From Mycobacterium sp. E2733 (GTDB lineage Bacteria; Actinomycetota; Actinomycetes; Mycobacteriales; Mycobacteriaceae), in assembly GCF_001667585.1 (NCBI RefSeq), contig NZ_LZJZ01000020.1, forward strand, positions 1-64,000: a stretch of DNA of 64,000 bases, in the 5' to 3' direction. The notes below the pieces were generated by a model. It searched no databases and was not told where the DNA came from. It saw only the letters and a program-made list of their open reading frames with translations. The translations under genes were made by a program, and so were the position numbers. Of this stretch, positions 56,232 through 64,000 are shown piece by piece (position 1 is the stretch's first letter; each line of letters begins with the position of its first letter).

Positions 56232-57821
56232 ATGGATAACGCTGCTCAGACACCATCCGGCATTCCGCTCGCGCCGGTGTACGGCCCGAGAGACGTAACG
56301 GCGTCACCTCCGGCGCCCGGGGAGTTTCCGTTCACCCGGGGCAACTTCGCGTCCGGCTACCGCGGCAAGCTCTGGACCTTCCGGCAATACTCGGGATTCG
56401 GCACCGCCGAGGAATCCAACCGCCGATACCGCTACCTGCTGGAGCAAGGCGGCACCGGGCTGTCGGTGGCGCTCGATCTGCCGACCCAGTGCGGGTACGA
56501 CTCCGACGATCCGGAGTTCGGCGAGGAGGTCGGCCGGGTCGGTGTCGCGGTGGACACCCTGGCCGACTTCGAGATCCTGTTCGACGGCATCCCGTTGGAC
56601 AAGCTCAGCACCAGCATGACGATCAACGGAACGGCGGCGATCCTGTTGGCCTTCTACGTCGCCGCCGCCGAGAAAAAGGGGATACCGCGAGCGAAACTCA
56701 CCGGGACCATCCAGAACGACATCCTCAAGGAGTACGCGTCCCGCGGAACCTGGATTTGGCCGCCGGAGCCGTCGCTGCGGCTGATCGCCGACACCATCGA
56801 GTTCTGCGCGGCCGAGGTGCCGCGATTCAACGCGATTTCCGTCGCGGGCGCCCACTTTCGCGACGCCGGGGCCAACGCGGTGCAAGAGATGGCGTTCACC
56901 CTCGCCGACGGGGTGACCTACTGCGACACCGTGGTGGAACGCGGTCGGATGACCATCGACCAGTTCGCACCGCAGATCTCGTTCTTCTTCTACACCCATG
57001 GGGACTTCTTCGAGGAGATCGCCAAATACCGTGCGGGGCGGCGGCGTTGGGCGACGATCGTGCAGGAGCGTTACGGGGCCCCGGATAAGCCAGTGACGGC
57101 CAAGGCGGCGATGTTCCGCTTCGGCTGCGTCTGTGGTGGCGCATCGCTGTACGCGCCGCAGGCCCACAACAACATCGTCCGGGTGGCCTACGAGGCGATG
57201 GCCGCGGTGCTGGGCGGTGTCCAGTCGATGTTCACTGCGGCCTGGGACGAGCCGTTCGCCTTGCCCACCGAGGAAACCACGACACTGGCGCTGCGCACCC
57301 AGCAGATCCTGGCCCACGAAACCGGCGTGGCCAGCGTCGCGGACCCGCTAGGCGGCTCTTACTTCGTCGAGGCGCTGACCGATGCCACCGAGGCTCGCAT
57401 CGTCGAGATCATGGATGACCTCGAGCGGCACGGCGGAATGGTCCATGCCATCGAGGACGGTTACCTGCAGGGCCTGATCGCCGACGAGGCGTTCAAGACC
57501 CACGGGGACATCGAGTCCGGTGCCCGGCCCGTCGTCGGGGTCAACCGGTTCGTGACCGAGGAGCCGGAACCGGATGTCGTGACCTACGAACTGGACGCGG
57601 AGGGCCGCGATCTTCAACTCAAGCGACTCTCCAAGGTGAAGTCCGAAAGAGATTCGGCCGCAGTCAAATCCAGTCTCGCAGCGCTATCGCGCGCCGCCGA
57701 AGGAGACAACAATCTGATGCACAGGCTGATCGACTGCGCCAACGCATACTGCACCGTCGGTGAAATGGTCTCCGCGCTCAAGGCGGTGTGGGGCGAATTC
57801 CAGCAACCGGTGGTGTTCTAG
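56232..57821 (+). CDS. B12-dependent acyl-CoA mutase, large (catalytic) subunit
   Basis: A 529-residue TIM-barrel subunit of the methylmalonyl-CoA mutase family, without the B12 domain. The overall sequence resembles stand-alone isobutyryl-CoA mutase-type large subunits (GTAEESNRRYRYLLEQG). Yet Tyr53 in RQYSGF and Arg171 in KEYASRG occupy the places of Tyr89 and Arg207 of methylmalonyl-CoA mutase, which bind the substrate carboxylate, where isobutyryl-CoA mutase has Phe and Gln. A dicarboxylyl-CoA substrate is therefore likely. It is the first gene of a four-gene operon. Confidence 0.9.
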   Translation: MDNAAQTPSGIPLAPVYGPRDVTASPPAPGEFPFTRGNFASGYRGKLWTFRQYSGFGTAEESNRRYRYLLEQGGTGLSVALDLPTQCGYDSDDPEFGEEVGRVGVAVDTLADFEILFDGIPLDKLSTSMTINGTAAILLAFYVAAAEKKGIPRAKLTGTIQNDILKEYASRGTWIWPPEPSLRLIADTIEFCAAEVPRFNAISVAGAHFRDAGANAVQEMAFTLADGVTYCDTVVERGRMTIDQFAPQISFFFYTHGDFFEEIAKYRAGRRRWATIVQERYGAPDKPVTAKAAMFRFGCVCGGASLYAPQAHNNIVRVAYEAMAAVLGGVQSMFTAAWDEPFALPTEETTTLALRTQQILAHETGVASVADPLGGSYFVEALTDATEARIVEIMDDLERHGGMVHAIEDGYLQGLIADEAFKTHGDIESGARPVVGVNRFVTEEPEPDVVTYELDAEGRDLQLKRLSKVKSERDSAAVKSSLAALSRAAEGDNNLMHRLIDCANAYCTVGEMVSALKAVWGEFQQPVVF

Positions 57822-58246
57822 TGGCTGCCCGGATTCTGGTCGCCAAGCCCGGCCTGGACGGACACGATCGCGGTGCCAAAATCGTCGCACGCACTTTGAG
57901 GGATGCCGGTTTCGAGGTGATCTACACCGGCATCCGGCAGCGCATCGAGGACATCGCCTCGATCGCCGTCCAGGAGGACGTGGCGGTCGTGGGCTTGAGC
58001 ATCCTGTCCGGTGCTCATCTGGCGCTCACCGCGCGCACCATCGAGGCACTGCGCGCCGCCGACGCCGCGGACATCGCGGTCGTGGTCGGGGGAACCATCC
58101 CGCACGCCGACGTGCCCAAGCTGCTATCCACCGGGGCCGCCGCGGTATTCCCCACCGGCACACCGCTCGATGTCCTTGTGCGGGAGATCCGCGCATTGAC
58201 CGGCACCCGCGATCCGGTTGTGGAGGAACAGTGCGCGTCGGAGTGA
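57821..58246 (+). CDS. B12-binding small subunit of the acyl-CoA mutase
   Basis: A 141-residue cobalamin-binding domain. DGHDRG at residues 13-18 is the DxHxxG motif whose His coordinates cobalt. LSILSG and VVVGGTIP complete the fold. Its GTG overlaps the large-subunit TAG by one base. The stop lies inside the next gene. Confidence 0.94.
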   Translation: MAARILVAKPGLDGHDRGAKIVARTLRDAGFEVIYTGIRQRIEDIASIAVQEDVAVVGLSILSGAHLALTARTIEALRAADAADIAVVVGGTIPHADVPKLLSTGAAAVFPTGTPLDVLVREIRALTGTRDPVVEEQCASE

Positions 58247-59187
58247 TGATCGGCGCCGAGCGTGGCGACATGGCCCGCAAGGTGGACAAGCTGGCCTCGG
58301 ATATCGAGTGGGCCGAATCCGCGGGCCTGGACACCGCGTGGATGCCACAGGTTCCCGACGATTTCGACTGCCTGACCATGGTGTCCCTGATGGCCGCGCA
58401 CAGCTCGCGCATCGAGCTGGGTACCGCGGTGGTGCCACTGCAGGCCCAGCACCCAATCGCCCTTGCCCGTCAAGCGCTCTCGACGCACGCCGTGGCCGGT
58501 GGACGGCTGGCGCTGGGGGTCGGGCCGTCGCACCACTGGATCATCCGGGACATGCTCGGATTGCCGTATGAGAAGCCGGCCGCCTACACCCGCGACTACT
58601 TGCAGGTGCTCAACGCCGCTGTCGCCGGGCCGGGACCGGTTGACGTCGAGAATGATTCGTTCACGGTGCACAATCCGCTGGCGATCGGGGCCGATACCCC
58701 GATGCCGGTTCTGGTCGCCGCGTTGGGCCCGGTGATGCTGCAGATCGCCGGTGAACTCGCCGACGGCACCGTGTTGTGGATGGCCGACGAGCGCGCGATC
58801 GGTGACCACATCGCGCCCAAGATCACCAAGGCCGCCGCGGATGCCGGGCGGCCGGCGCCGCGGATCGTCGCGGGCATCCCGGTATGTCTCTGTGCGCCCG
58901 GACAAGTCGACGAGGCCAAGGATCGGGCCAATCGCATTCTGGGCGAGGCCGAGGTGTCGCCCAACTACCAACGCTTGCTCGAACGCGGTGATGCCCGCGA
59001 TGTCGGCGACCTGTGCGCGGCCGGCGACGAGGGCGCCATCCTGGCCCGGATGCGCCGCTTCGCCGACGCCGGCGTGACCGACCTGTCGGTGCGGCTGCTG
59101 CCCATCGGCGACAACCGAGACGAACTTGTCGCCTCCAAGCGGCGGACCCGCGAGATGATCGCTGCTCTGGCAACGGAGTTGCGTTGA
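58231..59187 (+). CDS. F420-dependent LLM-class oxidoreductase
   Basis: A 318-residue luciferase-like TIM-barrel protein (GTAVVPLQAQHPIALARQA; VGPSHHWIIRDMLG). Such enzymes use F420 or FMN. The GTG at 58231 overlaps the B12 subunit by 16 bases and its TGA overlaps the next gene, so it belongs to the mutase operon. It may oxidise or reduce a pathway intermediate. Confidence 0.88.
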   Translation: MRVGVMIGAERGDMARKVDKLASDIEWAESAGLDTAWMPQVPDDFDCLTMVSLMAAHSSRIELGTAVVPLQAQHPIALARQALSTHAVAGGRLALGVGPSHHWIIRDMLGLPYEKPAAYTRDYLQVLNAAVAGPGPVDVENDSFTVHNPLAIGADTPMPVLVAALGPVMLQIAGELADGTVLWMADERAIGDHIAPKITKAAADAGRPAPRIVAGIPVCLCAPGQVDEAKDRANRILGEAEVSPNYQRLLERGDARDVGDLCAAGDEGAILARMRRFADAGVTDLSVRLLPIGDNRDELVASKRRTREMIAALATELR

Positions 59188-60221
59188 CGGCTAACACGGG
59201 GCCGTTGGCGGGGATACGCATCCTAGAGGTCGGCACCATGCTGGCCGGCCCTTACGCAACCATGCTGCTCGCCGACCTGGGCGCCGAGGTCACCAAGATC
59301 GAGCCGCGCGGTGGCGAGATCTCGCGAGGGGTCGGGGCCAGCTACTTCGCCAGCCTCAACCGCAACAAAGCCAGCATCTGTCTGGACCTGAATACCGACG
59401 CGGGACAGCAACGGCTGGGTGAGCTGGTGACGGAATCCCATGCGCTGCTGGTCAATCTGAAACCGTCGGCGATCCGGCGGCTGGGCCTCACCTATGAGCA
59501 GCTGCGCCCCCACAACGAGCGGATCGTCTGCGTGGCGATCACCGGGTTCGGCCTGCACGGCGGCGACGATCCGGCCTTCGACTACGTGGTGCAGGCGGGT
59601 TTCGGGATCGCCGCGCTGACCGGCGACCCCGATGGCCCGCCGACGCTGCCGGGCTACTCCTCGGCCGACAACTCCACCGGAATGTCCGCGGCCCTGGGGC
59701 TGTTGGCCAAGATTGTCTCCGGCACCGGTGGGCAAGTGGATGTCTCGCTGCGCGACGTCATGCTGTCGCAGCTGAACTATCACGCCTCCGCGTATCTCAA
59801 TGACGGTGTCGGACCGCAGCGGCGCCCCTACGGAGCTCATTCGTATTATGTTCCAGCGCAACTGTTCCCGACCGCCGACGGGTATCTTGCGCTGTTCATC
59901 ACGCACGACGGCTTCTGGAAATCGTTCGCCGAGGAGGCCGGTATCGGCGGCTTCGAGACGATGGCCGAACGCGTGTCCCGCCGCGACGAGGTGCTCGCCG
60001 TGGTCACGGCGATGCTGGCGACCGACACCGCCGCCGATTGGGAACGCAGGCTGCGTCCGTTGGGGGTTCCCGCGGCTGCGGTCAAAACGCTGCCCGAGGC
60101 GCTCGAGGCGACCCCCGAAGTCGTTGTGACTGCGGGCAACTTCCGCCTCGTCGGGAGTCCGATCCGCGTTTCGGGTTACGAGCCCGAATACCGGCCACCG
60201 CCGGAGCTGGGCGAGCTCTAG
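59184..60221 (+). CDS. Family III CoA-transferase (CaiB/BaiF)
   Basis: A 345-residue CoA-transferase. ILEVGTMLAGPYATMLLADLGAEVTKIE is the family start (the segment is conserved throughout), and the catalytic Asp lies in the DYVVQA region. It moves CoA between carboxylic acids, probably activating the acid that feeds the mutase. TTG start overlaps the previous stop (TTGA). Confidence 0.9.
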   Translation: MTANTGPLAGIRILEVGTMLAGPYATMLLADLGAEVTKIEPRGGEISRGVGASYFASLNRNKASICLDLNTDAGQQRLGELVTESHALLVNLKPSAIRRLGLTYEQLRPHNERIVCVAITGFGLHGGDDPAFDYVVQAGFGIAALTGDPDGPPTLPGYSSADNSTGMSAALGLLAKIVSGTGGQVDVSLRDVMLSQLNYHASAYLNDGVGPQRRPYGAHSYYVPAQLFPTADGYLALFITHDGFWKSFAEEAGIGGFETMAERVSRRDEVLAVVTAMLATDTAADWERRLRPLGVPAAAVKTLPEALEATPEVVVTAGNFRLVGSPIRVSGYEPEYRPPPELGEL

Positions 60222-60830
60222 TTAAGGGGCGTCCCCGGCGGGGACAACGGCCGACACCACCAGCTGCAGATACGGGCGGTAGAGATTCACTCCGTCAAGT
60301 TGGCTGCCCAGGGTGACACCGTCGTTGACGGCAAGGATGACGCGGGCCAGGTCGTTGGCCGGCATCGTGAGCGATGCCCCCAGTCTCGCAATGTTTTTGG
60401 CGATGAATTCAGCCAGTGAGCGGATGGTCTCCATTCGCTGAGCGGCGAGCCTGTCGCGTGCCTCCGGGCTCCGCAGCAAAAACAACGTGAGTTCGTAGTT
60501 GAGCGCGGCACGGTGCGGATCGCCACTGGCCTGGCTCCACCGATCAGCGAGTTCGTCGATATCGATGTCGCCAAGCCGATGGAAGGACTGGATGACCTCG
60601 GTGAAGCCGTCGAGAAACCGTTGCCGTTGGCGGTCCGTCACCGCAAGGAACAACTCTTCCTTGGCGCCGAAGTGGGAGTAGATCGCGCCACGGGTGTACC
60701 CGGCTGCCTCAGCGATGTCCTCGAGCGCGGCCCCACTCAGGCCTTTGCGCGCGAAGACTTCTTCGGCGGCGTCCAACAACAGGCCGCGCGTGTGCTCGAG
60801 GCGTCGCTCCCTCGTCCACCGTTCTGCCAT
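60222..60830 (-). CDS. TetR/AcrR family regulator
   Basis: 202 residues. The helix-turn-helix is ALEDIAEAAGYTRGAIYSHF followed by GAKEELFLAV. ATG 60830 follows GGGAGGA. It is convergent with the CoA-transferase gene and divergent from the Rieske oxygenase gene. Two ATACA-N4-TGTAT dyads in the shared region are the likely operators. Confidence 0.9.
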   Translation of the reverse strand: MAERWTRERRLEHTRGLLLDAAEEVFARKGLSGAALEDIAEAAGYTRGAIYSHFGAKEELFLAVTDRQRQRFLDGFTEVIQSFHRLGDIDIDELADRWSQASGDPHRAALNYELTLFLLRSPEARDRLAAQRMETIRSLAEFIAKNIARLGASLTMPANDLARVILAVNDGVTLGSQLDGVNLYRPYLQLVVSAVVPAGDAP

Positions 60831-61007
60831 CGGCCCATCCTCCCACATCGCAGCACGCTTGTGGCCCTCTCGCGCGGCGCGAGCTCCCCGAAAGGATCTG
60901 TCGCGCAACACTAATGACCGGCCACCTCGCGATCGGAACGCTCCTCTATCGACGCCACGTCTCGATCGAACGGTCGCGGGTCCCACAGTGTGACATGAGC
61001 CACTTTA

Positions 61008-61021
61008 ATACATTCTTGTAT
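61008..61021. promoter_or_regulatory. ATACA-N4-TGTAT operator, copy 1
   Basis: ATACATTCTTGTAT, a perfect 5-4-5 dyad in the 285-base divergent region 60831-61115. The centre is 19 bases from copy 2. Confidence 0.65.
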
Positions 61022-61026
61022 ATCGC

Positions 61027-61040
61027 ATACATACGTGTAT
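61027..61040. promoter_or_regulatory. ATACA-N4-TGTAT operator, copy 2
   Basis: ATACATACGTGTAT, same arms as copy 1, extended to CATACA...TGTATATG. It lies 75 bases before the Rieske gene start. Confidence 0.65.
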
Positions 61041-61115
61041 ATGGTGACAGCCGTCACACCAGGCGGATGCCGCAGTCCGCTCGCGTCCGACCGTCACGAC
61101 GATGAGGAGATCGGC

Positions 61116-62474
61116 ATGAGTCAAGTGACACGACCGGGGCAATGGGTGGAGCGGGACGCAGGTCTTGGACTCGATCAACACGACGTCGACGCCTTCAATA
61201 TGTCCATCTCGACCGACCGCTACACGTCGAGCGATTACGCGCAGCGGGAGCGCGAGCGCATCTGGATGCGGGTGTGGCAGATCGCCGGGCGAGTCGATGA
61301 GCTTCCGAATGCGGGCGACTGGAAGCAGTACCGGATTCTGGACCAATCATTCGTGATCGTCCGCGGCAAGGATGAGAAACTGCGCGGATTCGTCAACGCT
61401 TGCCGCCATCGGGGAAACATCCTGTGCAATGCGGCTGCCGGGAACGCCAAGCGCGGCTTCCTGTGCCAGTACCACCTCTGGTCGTATGACTTGGAAGGCA
61501 AGCTGCGCGGGATGCTGCGGGAGAACCTGGCGGGCCCGATCGACAAGGACGAGAACTCGCTGCTGGAAGTGCCGGTAGACACCTTCGGCGGGTTCATCTT
61601 CGTCAACCCCGATCCGAATGCTCAGCCGCTCAGCGAATTTCTCGGCCCCGACGTTATCGAACTACTCACCCCATACCACCTCGACGACATGGTCACCGTG
61701 ATGAATGTCCGGGAGCCCCTGGAGTGCAACTGGAAGGTCGTCATGGACGCCTTCGAAGAGGGCTACCACATCAACGGCATTCACCCGCAACTCCTGACGG
61801 TGCTCGTGATCGATCCGACGACCGCCCGGTACCGGTTCTTCGAAAACCACAGCGTCGCGGTTGCTCCGTTCGAAGTGAAAGGTGCCAGTGCAGAGAAGCA
61901 GATCGAGGGCATTCTGAACCTGCCGGACACCTTCCCGTCGACCGTTGCGGTGATCCCGCGCTTCCAGGAACTGGTCGCCGAATACCGGGCGCCGGACGGC
62001 TCGGTCGAGTTTCCCGACGGCGTCACCGCACGTAAGTTGCTCCAGCGCGCCACCCGCGACACTTTGACCGGCATGGGTCTCGACGTCAGCGGTCTCACCG
62101 ACGACCAGATGAGCGACAACCAGGGCTGGGTGCTGTTCCCCAACTACTTCATGACCATCCGCGCCGGCGAGTGTCACGTCATCATGGCGGCGCCCCATCC
62201 TGACGGCGACCCGAATCGGTGCATCTGGCACGTCAGCAGCTACATGTACCTGCCACCGGAACACCGCGACGCCTTCCGCGTTCCGTTGACCGAGGTGGAG
62301 GAGCCCGGCAGCTACAAGTACTTCGAAGCGCTGCAACAGGATTACGAGCAGATGCCGCGACAGCAACTCGGGCTGCGCAACAGCAGGCTCGACCACATGT
62401 CGCTGGTCAAAGAGGAAGTCGTCATCGGGCACTACCACTCCGTGGTGGACCGCTACATGGCCAATGGCGCCTGA
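61116..62474 (+). CDS. Rieske aromatic-ring-hydroxylating oxygenase, large subunit
   Basis: 452 residues. The Rieske [2Fe-2S] ligands are Cys96-x-His98 and Cys117-x2-His120. The mononuclear iron ligands follow in DAFEEGYHINGIH (two His), with the third acidic ligand later. It hydroxylates an organic substrate using electrons from a ferredoxin system not seen here. ATG 61116 follows GAGGAGA. First gene of a four-gene cluster. Confidence 0.92.
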   Translation: MSQVTRPGQWVERDAGLGLDQHDVDAFNMSISTDRYTSSDYAQRERERIWMRVWQIAGRVDELPNAGDWKQYRILDQSFVIVRGKDEKLRGFVNACRHRGNILCNAAAGNAKRGFLCQYHLWSYDLEGKLRGMLRENLAGPIDKDENSLLEVPVDTFGGFIFVNPDPNAQPLSEFLGPDVIELLTPYHLDDMVTVMNVREPLECNWKVVMDAFEEGYHINGIHPQLLTVLVIDPTTARYRFFENHSVAVAPFEVKGASAEKQIEGILNLPDTFPSTVAVIPRFQELVAEYRAPDGSVEFPDGVTARKLLQRATRDTLTGMGLDVSGLTDDQMSDNQGWVLFPNYFMTIRAGECHVIMAAPHPDGDPNRCIWHVSSYMYLPPEHRDAFRVPLTEVEEPGSYKYFEALQQDYEQMPRQQLGLRNSRLDHMSLVKEEVVIGHYHSVVDRYMANGA

Positions 62475-62490
62475 GCCGGGAGGAATTCCA

Positions 62491-63015
62491 ATGAACATCG
62501 CCGAACGCATTGCCCACCACCGCCGGATGGCCGAGGCCTACCGCGACGCGTACCTGCGCCAGGGAGTCCAGGACGGCGAAGCATTCGCCGACGCTTGGAA
62601 ATTCGCCGACGACGGTGTTTACGTCTCGCCGTATTTCACCGGCGACCAGGTATTCAAATTCAGTGAGTTCCCCGAGGACACCGCACGCGCTTCGACGATG
62701 GAGGCCAAGGCCTACTCGCTGACCTTCCCGGACTGGAAGCCCGCCGACTTCAAATACTGGCCGGCCGAGAACGGTGTCGTCATGAAGACCCGGTGGGAAG
62801 GCCACACCAAGGACGGCGTCCAGATGGGCTTCTACTCCTACAGTTTCATCGAGACCAACGGTGTTGGGGAGTTGACGCGCTGGGAGACCCATGTGAACGA
62901 CGAGTACAACGCCTTCCTGGACGTCGCGATCGGAGTGCATGGCCCGTTCCACGGCACCCGAGAATACGTCGAGGCGCTCGAACGTTGCCTGGCCGAGGCC
63001 GGGGTATCGGTATGA
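62491..63015 (+). CDS. SnoaL-like/NTF2-fold protein
   Basis: A 174-residue protein of the SnoaL-like NTF2 superfamily (AEAYRDAYLRQGVQDGEAFADAW at the start, then RWETHVNDEYNAFLDVAIG). It may be a small subunit or an isomerase/hydratase of the oxygenase pathway. GGGAGGA precedes the ATG. The stop overlaps the next gene in ATGA. Confidence 0.75.
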   Translation: MNIAERIAHHRRMAEAYRDAYLRQGVQDGEAFADAWKFADDGVYVSPYFTGDQVFKFSEFPEDTARASTMEAKAYSLTFPDWKPADFKYWPAENGVVMKTRWEGHTKDGVQMGFYSYSFIETNGVGELTRWETHVNDEYNAFLDVAIGVHGPFHGTREYVEALERCLAEAGVSV

Positions 63016-63485
63016 CGGTGTTGCTGAACGTCGACGACGTCATCGGCTCGCACACCGGCCGATCACGCACGGTGCTGCAGTACTGCACCGTCACGAAGCG
63101 TCTGGTCGACGAAGCGAAGAAGCCCGGCTTCTCGGTAAACAGTTGGGGGCCGCTGGCCGCACTGGTCGCCGTCGACCATTTCGAGCGAGTCGGCGCCTTC
63201 AAAGAGGTGATGAAGTGGCCGGACTATGTCGAATTCCTCACCCAGTGGGCCACATCGTCGAAATGGGAGTGCTCGTTCAAACACATCACCGAGTCCGGCG
63301 GCCGGGTGTTCCTCGAGCTGGAGGAGCGGAGCGAAGTAGGCGATTTCAGCAGCGTGGTGAATTCGCTGTCGGTATACGAGTTCACCGCTGATGACAGGAT
63401 TCGCCACATCGACCTCTACCTGCAGATGACGCCGCCACAGCCGGAGATGTTCAAAAGCTTTGAGGGAGTGGAACTGCCGCAGTGA
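63012..63485 (+). CDS. Second SnoaL-like/NTF2-fold protein
   Basis: A 157-residue protein of the same general fold (DDRIRHIDLYLQM at the end is typical). Start and stop overlap both neighbours (ATGA and GTGA), showing tight coupling with the preceding SnoaL-like gene and the P450. Function within the pathway is unknown. Confidence 0.72.
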   Translation: MTVLLNVDDVIGSHTGRSRTVLQYCTVTKRLVDEAKKPGFSVNSWGPLAALVAVDHFERVGAFKEVMKWPDYVEFLTQWATSSKWECSFKHITESGGRVFLELEERSEVGDFSSVVNSLSVYEFTADDRIRHIDLYLQMTPPQPEMFKSFEGVELPQ

Positions 63486-64000
63486 AGGCCGACGACATCG
63501 ACAAAAGGGACTTGTTCACCGACAACGAGTTACTCGCCGATCCATACGGCTATCTCGGCGCGATGCGCGAGGAATTGGTCACCGGTTACGACGAGGGTGT
63601 CGCGATCTACAACGACACCAAGAGATTCTCGTCCTGCATTTCGGTAACGGGGCCGTTTCCGGGCTTCCCCGAGGCACTGGAGGGTCGAGGCGCCGACGAC
63701 ATCACCGAGCTGATCGCTGCGCGGCGTGACGACCTGCCGTTCAACGACCAGTTGCCCACCTTCGATCCACCGGCGCACACCGCGCACCGGGCGTTGCTGT
63801 CCCGGATGATCACTCCCAAGCGGCTCAAGGAAAACGAAGAGTTCATGTGGCGCCTCGCCGATCGTCAGCTGGACGTCGCGCTGAGCGGTGCAGGGTGCGA
63901 ATTCATCGGGGATTTCGCCTCCCCATTCGCGATGCTGGTGATCGCGGACCTGCTGGGCGTTCCCGAGTCGGATCACGAGGAGTTCCGCGCCGCGCTGCTC
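63482..64000 (+). CDS. Cytochrome P450, cut by the window end
   Basis: The first 173 residues of a bacterial P450: TGYDEGVAIYNDTKRFSS, then VTGPFPGFP, DPPAHTAHRALLSRMITPKRL (heme-propionate helix C region), and FASPFAMLVIADLLGVP. The heme-Cys loop lies beyond the window. Compared with related enzymes as I remember them, about 15 residues (the first beta strand after MREE) seem to be missing in frame near residue 32. Confidence 0.88.
   Translation, partial: MKADDIDKRDLFTDNELLADPYGYLGAMREELVTGYDEGVAIYNDTKRFSSCISVTGPFPGFPEALEGRGADDITELIAARRDDLPFNDQLPTFDPPAHTAHRALLSRMITPKRLKENEEFMWRLADRQLDVALSGAGCEFIGDFASPFAMLVIADLLGVPESDHEEFRAALL

Overview
Organism. The window is high-GC actinobacterial DNA. 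Gene content and order follow the Mycobacterium tuberculosis segment from purQ (Rv0788) to Rv0830: purQ, the GntR gene (Rv0792c-like), the Rv0794c-like reductase, encapsulin/DyP, pepC, Rv0801, purL, Rv0804, Rv0807, purF, purM, Rv0810c, Rv0811c, Rv0812, Rv0813c, sseC2, cysA2, lmeA, glnR, mshD, pstB/phoT, phoY2, Rv0822c, dus, desA1, Rv0825c, Rv0826, kmtR, Rv0828c and Rv0830. F420-type enzymes, mycothiol synthesis (mshD), an Mce protein and a PknH-type sensor domain fit a mycobacterium. Several Rv genes appear to be missing (cpdA, cpsY, thiX, Rv0802c) and several insertions are present, so it is a non-tuberculous species. Synteny was recalled from memory, not searched.

Layout. 1-3 kb: purQ, damaged by a fold-back inverted repeat at the very start, then a frameshifted wax-ester synthase and an acyltransferase. 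3-9.8 kb: mostly minus-strand regulator and oxidoreductase genes. 8.7-14 kb: a redox/hydrolase locus with two tandem TetR genes and five copies of the dyad TGGG-N8-CCCA in its gene borders. 14-18 kb: an SDR gene, encapsulin with its DyP cargo, a tandem repeat array, and pepC. 19-27 kb: purL, purF and purM with an orphan mce gene. 27-29.6 kb: DUF3073, YgfZ and an aminotransferase. 29.9-33.9 kb: an inserted pair, a TIR protein with a PknH-type extracellular sensor and an RyR-domain protein with a channel-like membrane region. 34-37.7 kb: a sulfur operon under a poly-cysteine uORF, then lmeA. 37.8-44 kb: glnR-mshD, a complete pstSCAB operon and phoY2. 44-52.8 kb: LCP protein, dus, desA1, a TetR gene with its DUF2236 partner, kmtR with a histidine-rich protein, a deaminase and a methyltransferase. 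52.8-54.5 kb: four tRNAs, a mini-element bounded by a duplicated tRNA-Phe 3' end, and a deletion scar. 54.5-60.2 kb: a VanX-like peptidase, a methyltransferase and a B12-dependent mutase operon. 60.2-64 kb: a TetR gene diverging from a Rieske oxygenase/SnoaL/P450 cluster that runs off the window.

How it fits together. Purine, phosphate, nitrogen (GlnR) and sulfur housekeeping genes form the backbone. Accessory degradation and signalling modules sit between them, each usually with its own regulator and a recognisable dyad operator. The most novel candidate is the TIR/RyR pair: an envelope-sensing TIR NADase-like protein beside a membrane RyR/RCK protein, which suggests NAD-derived second-messenger signalling.
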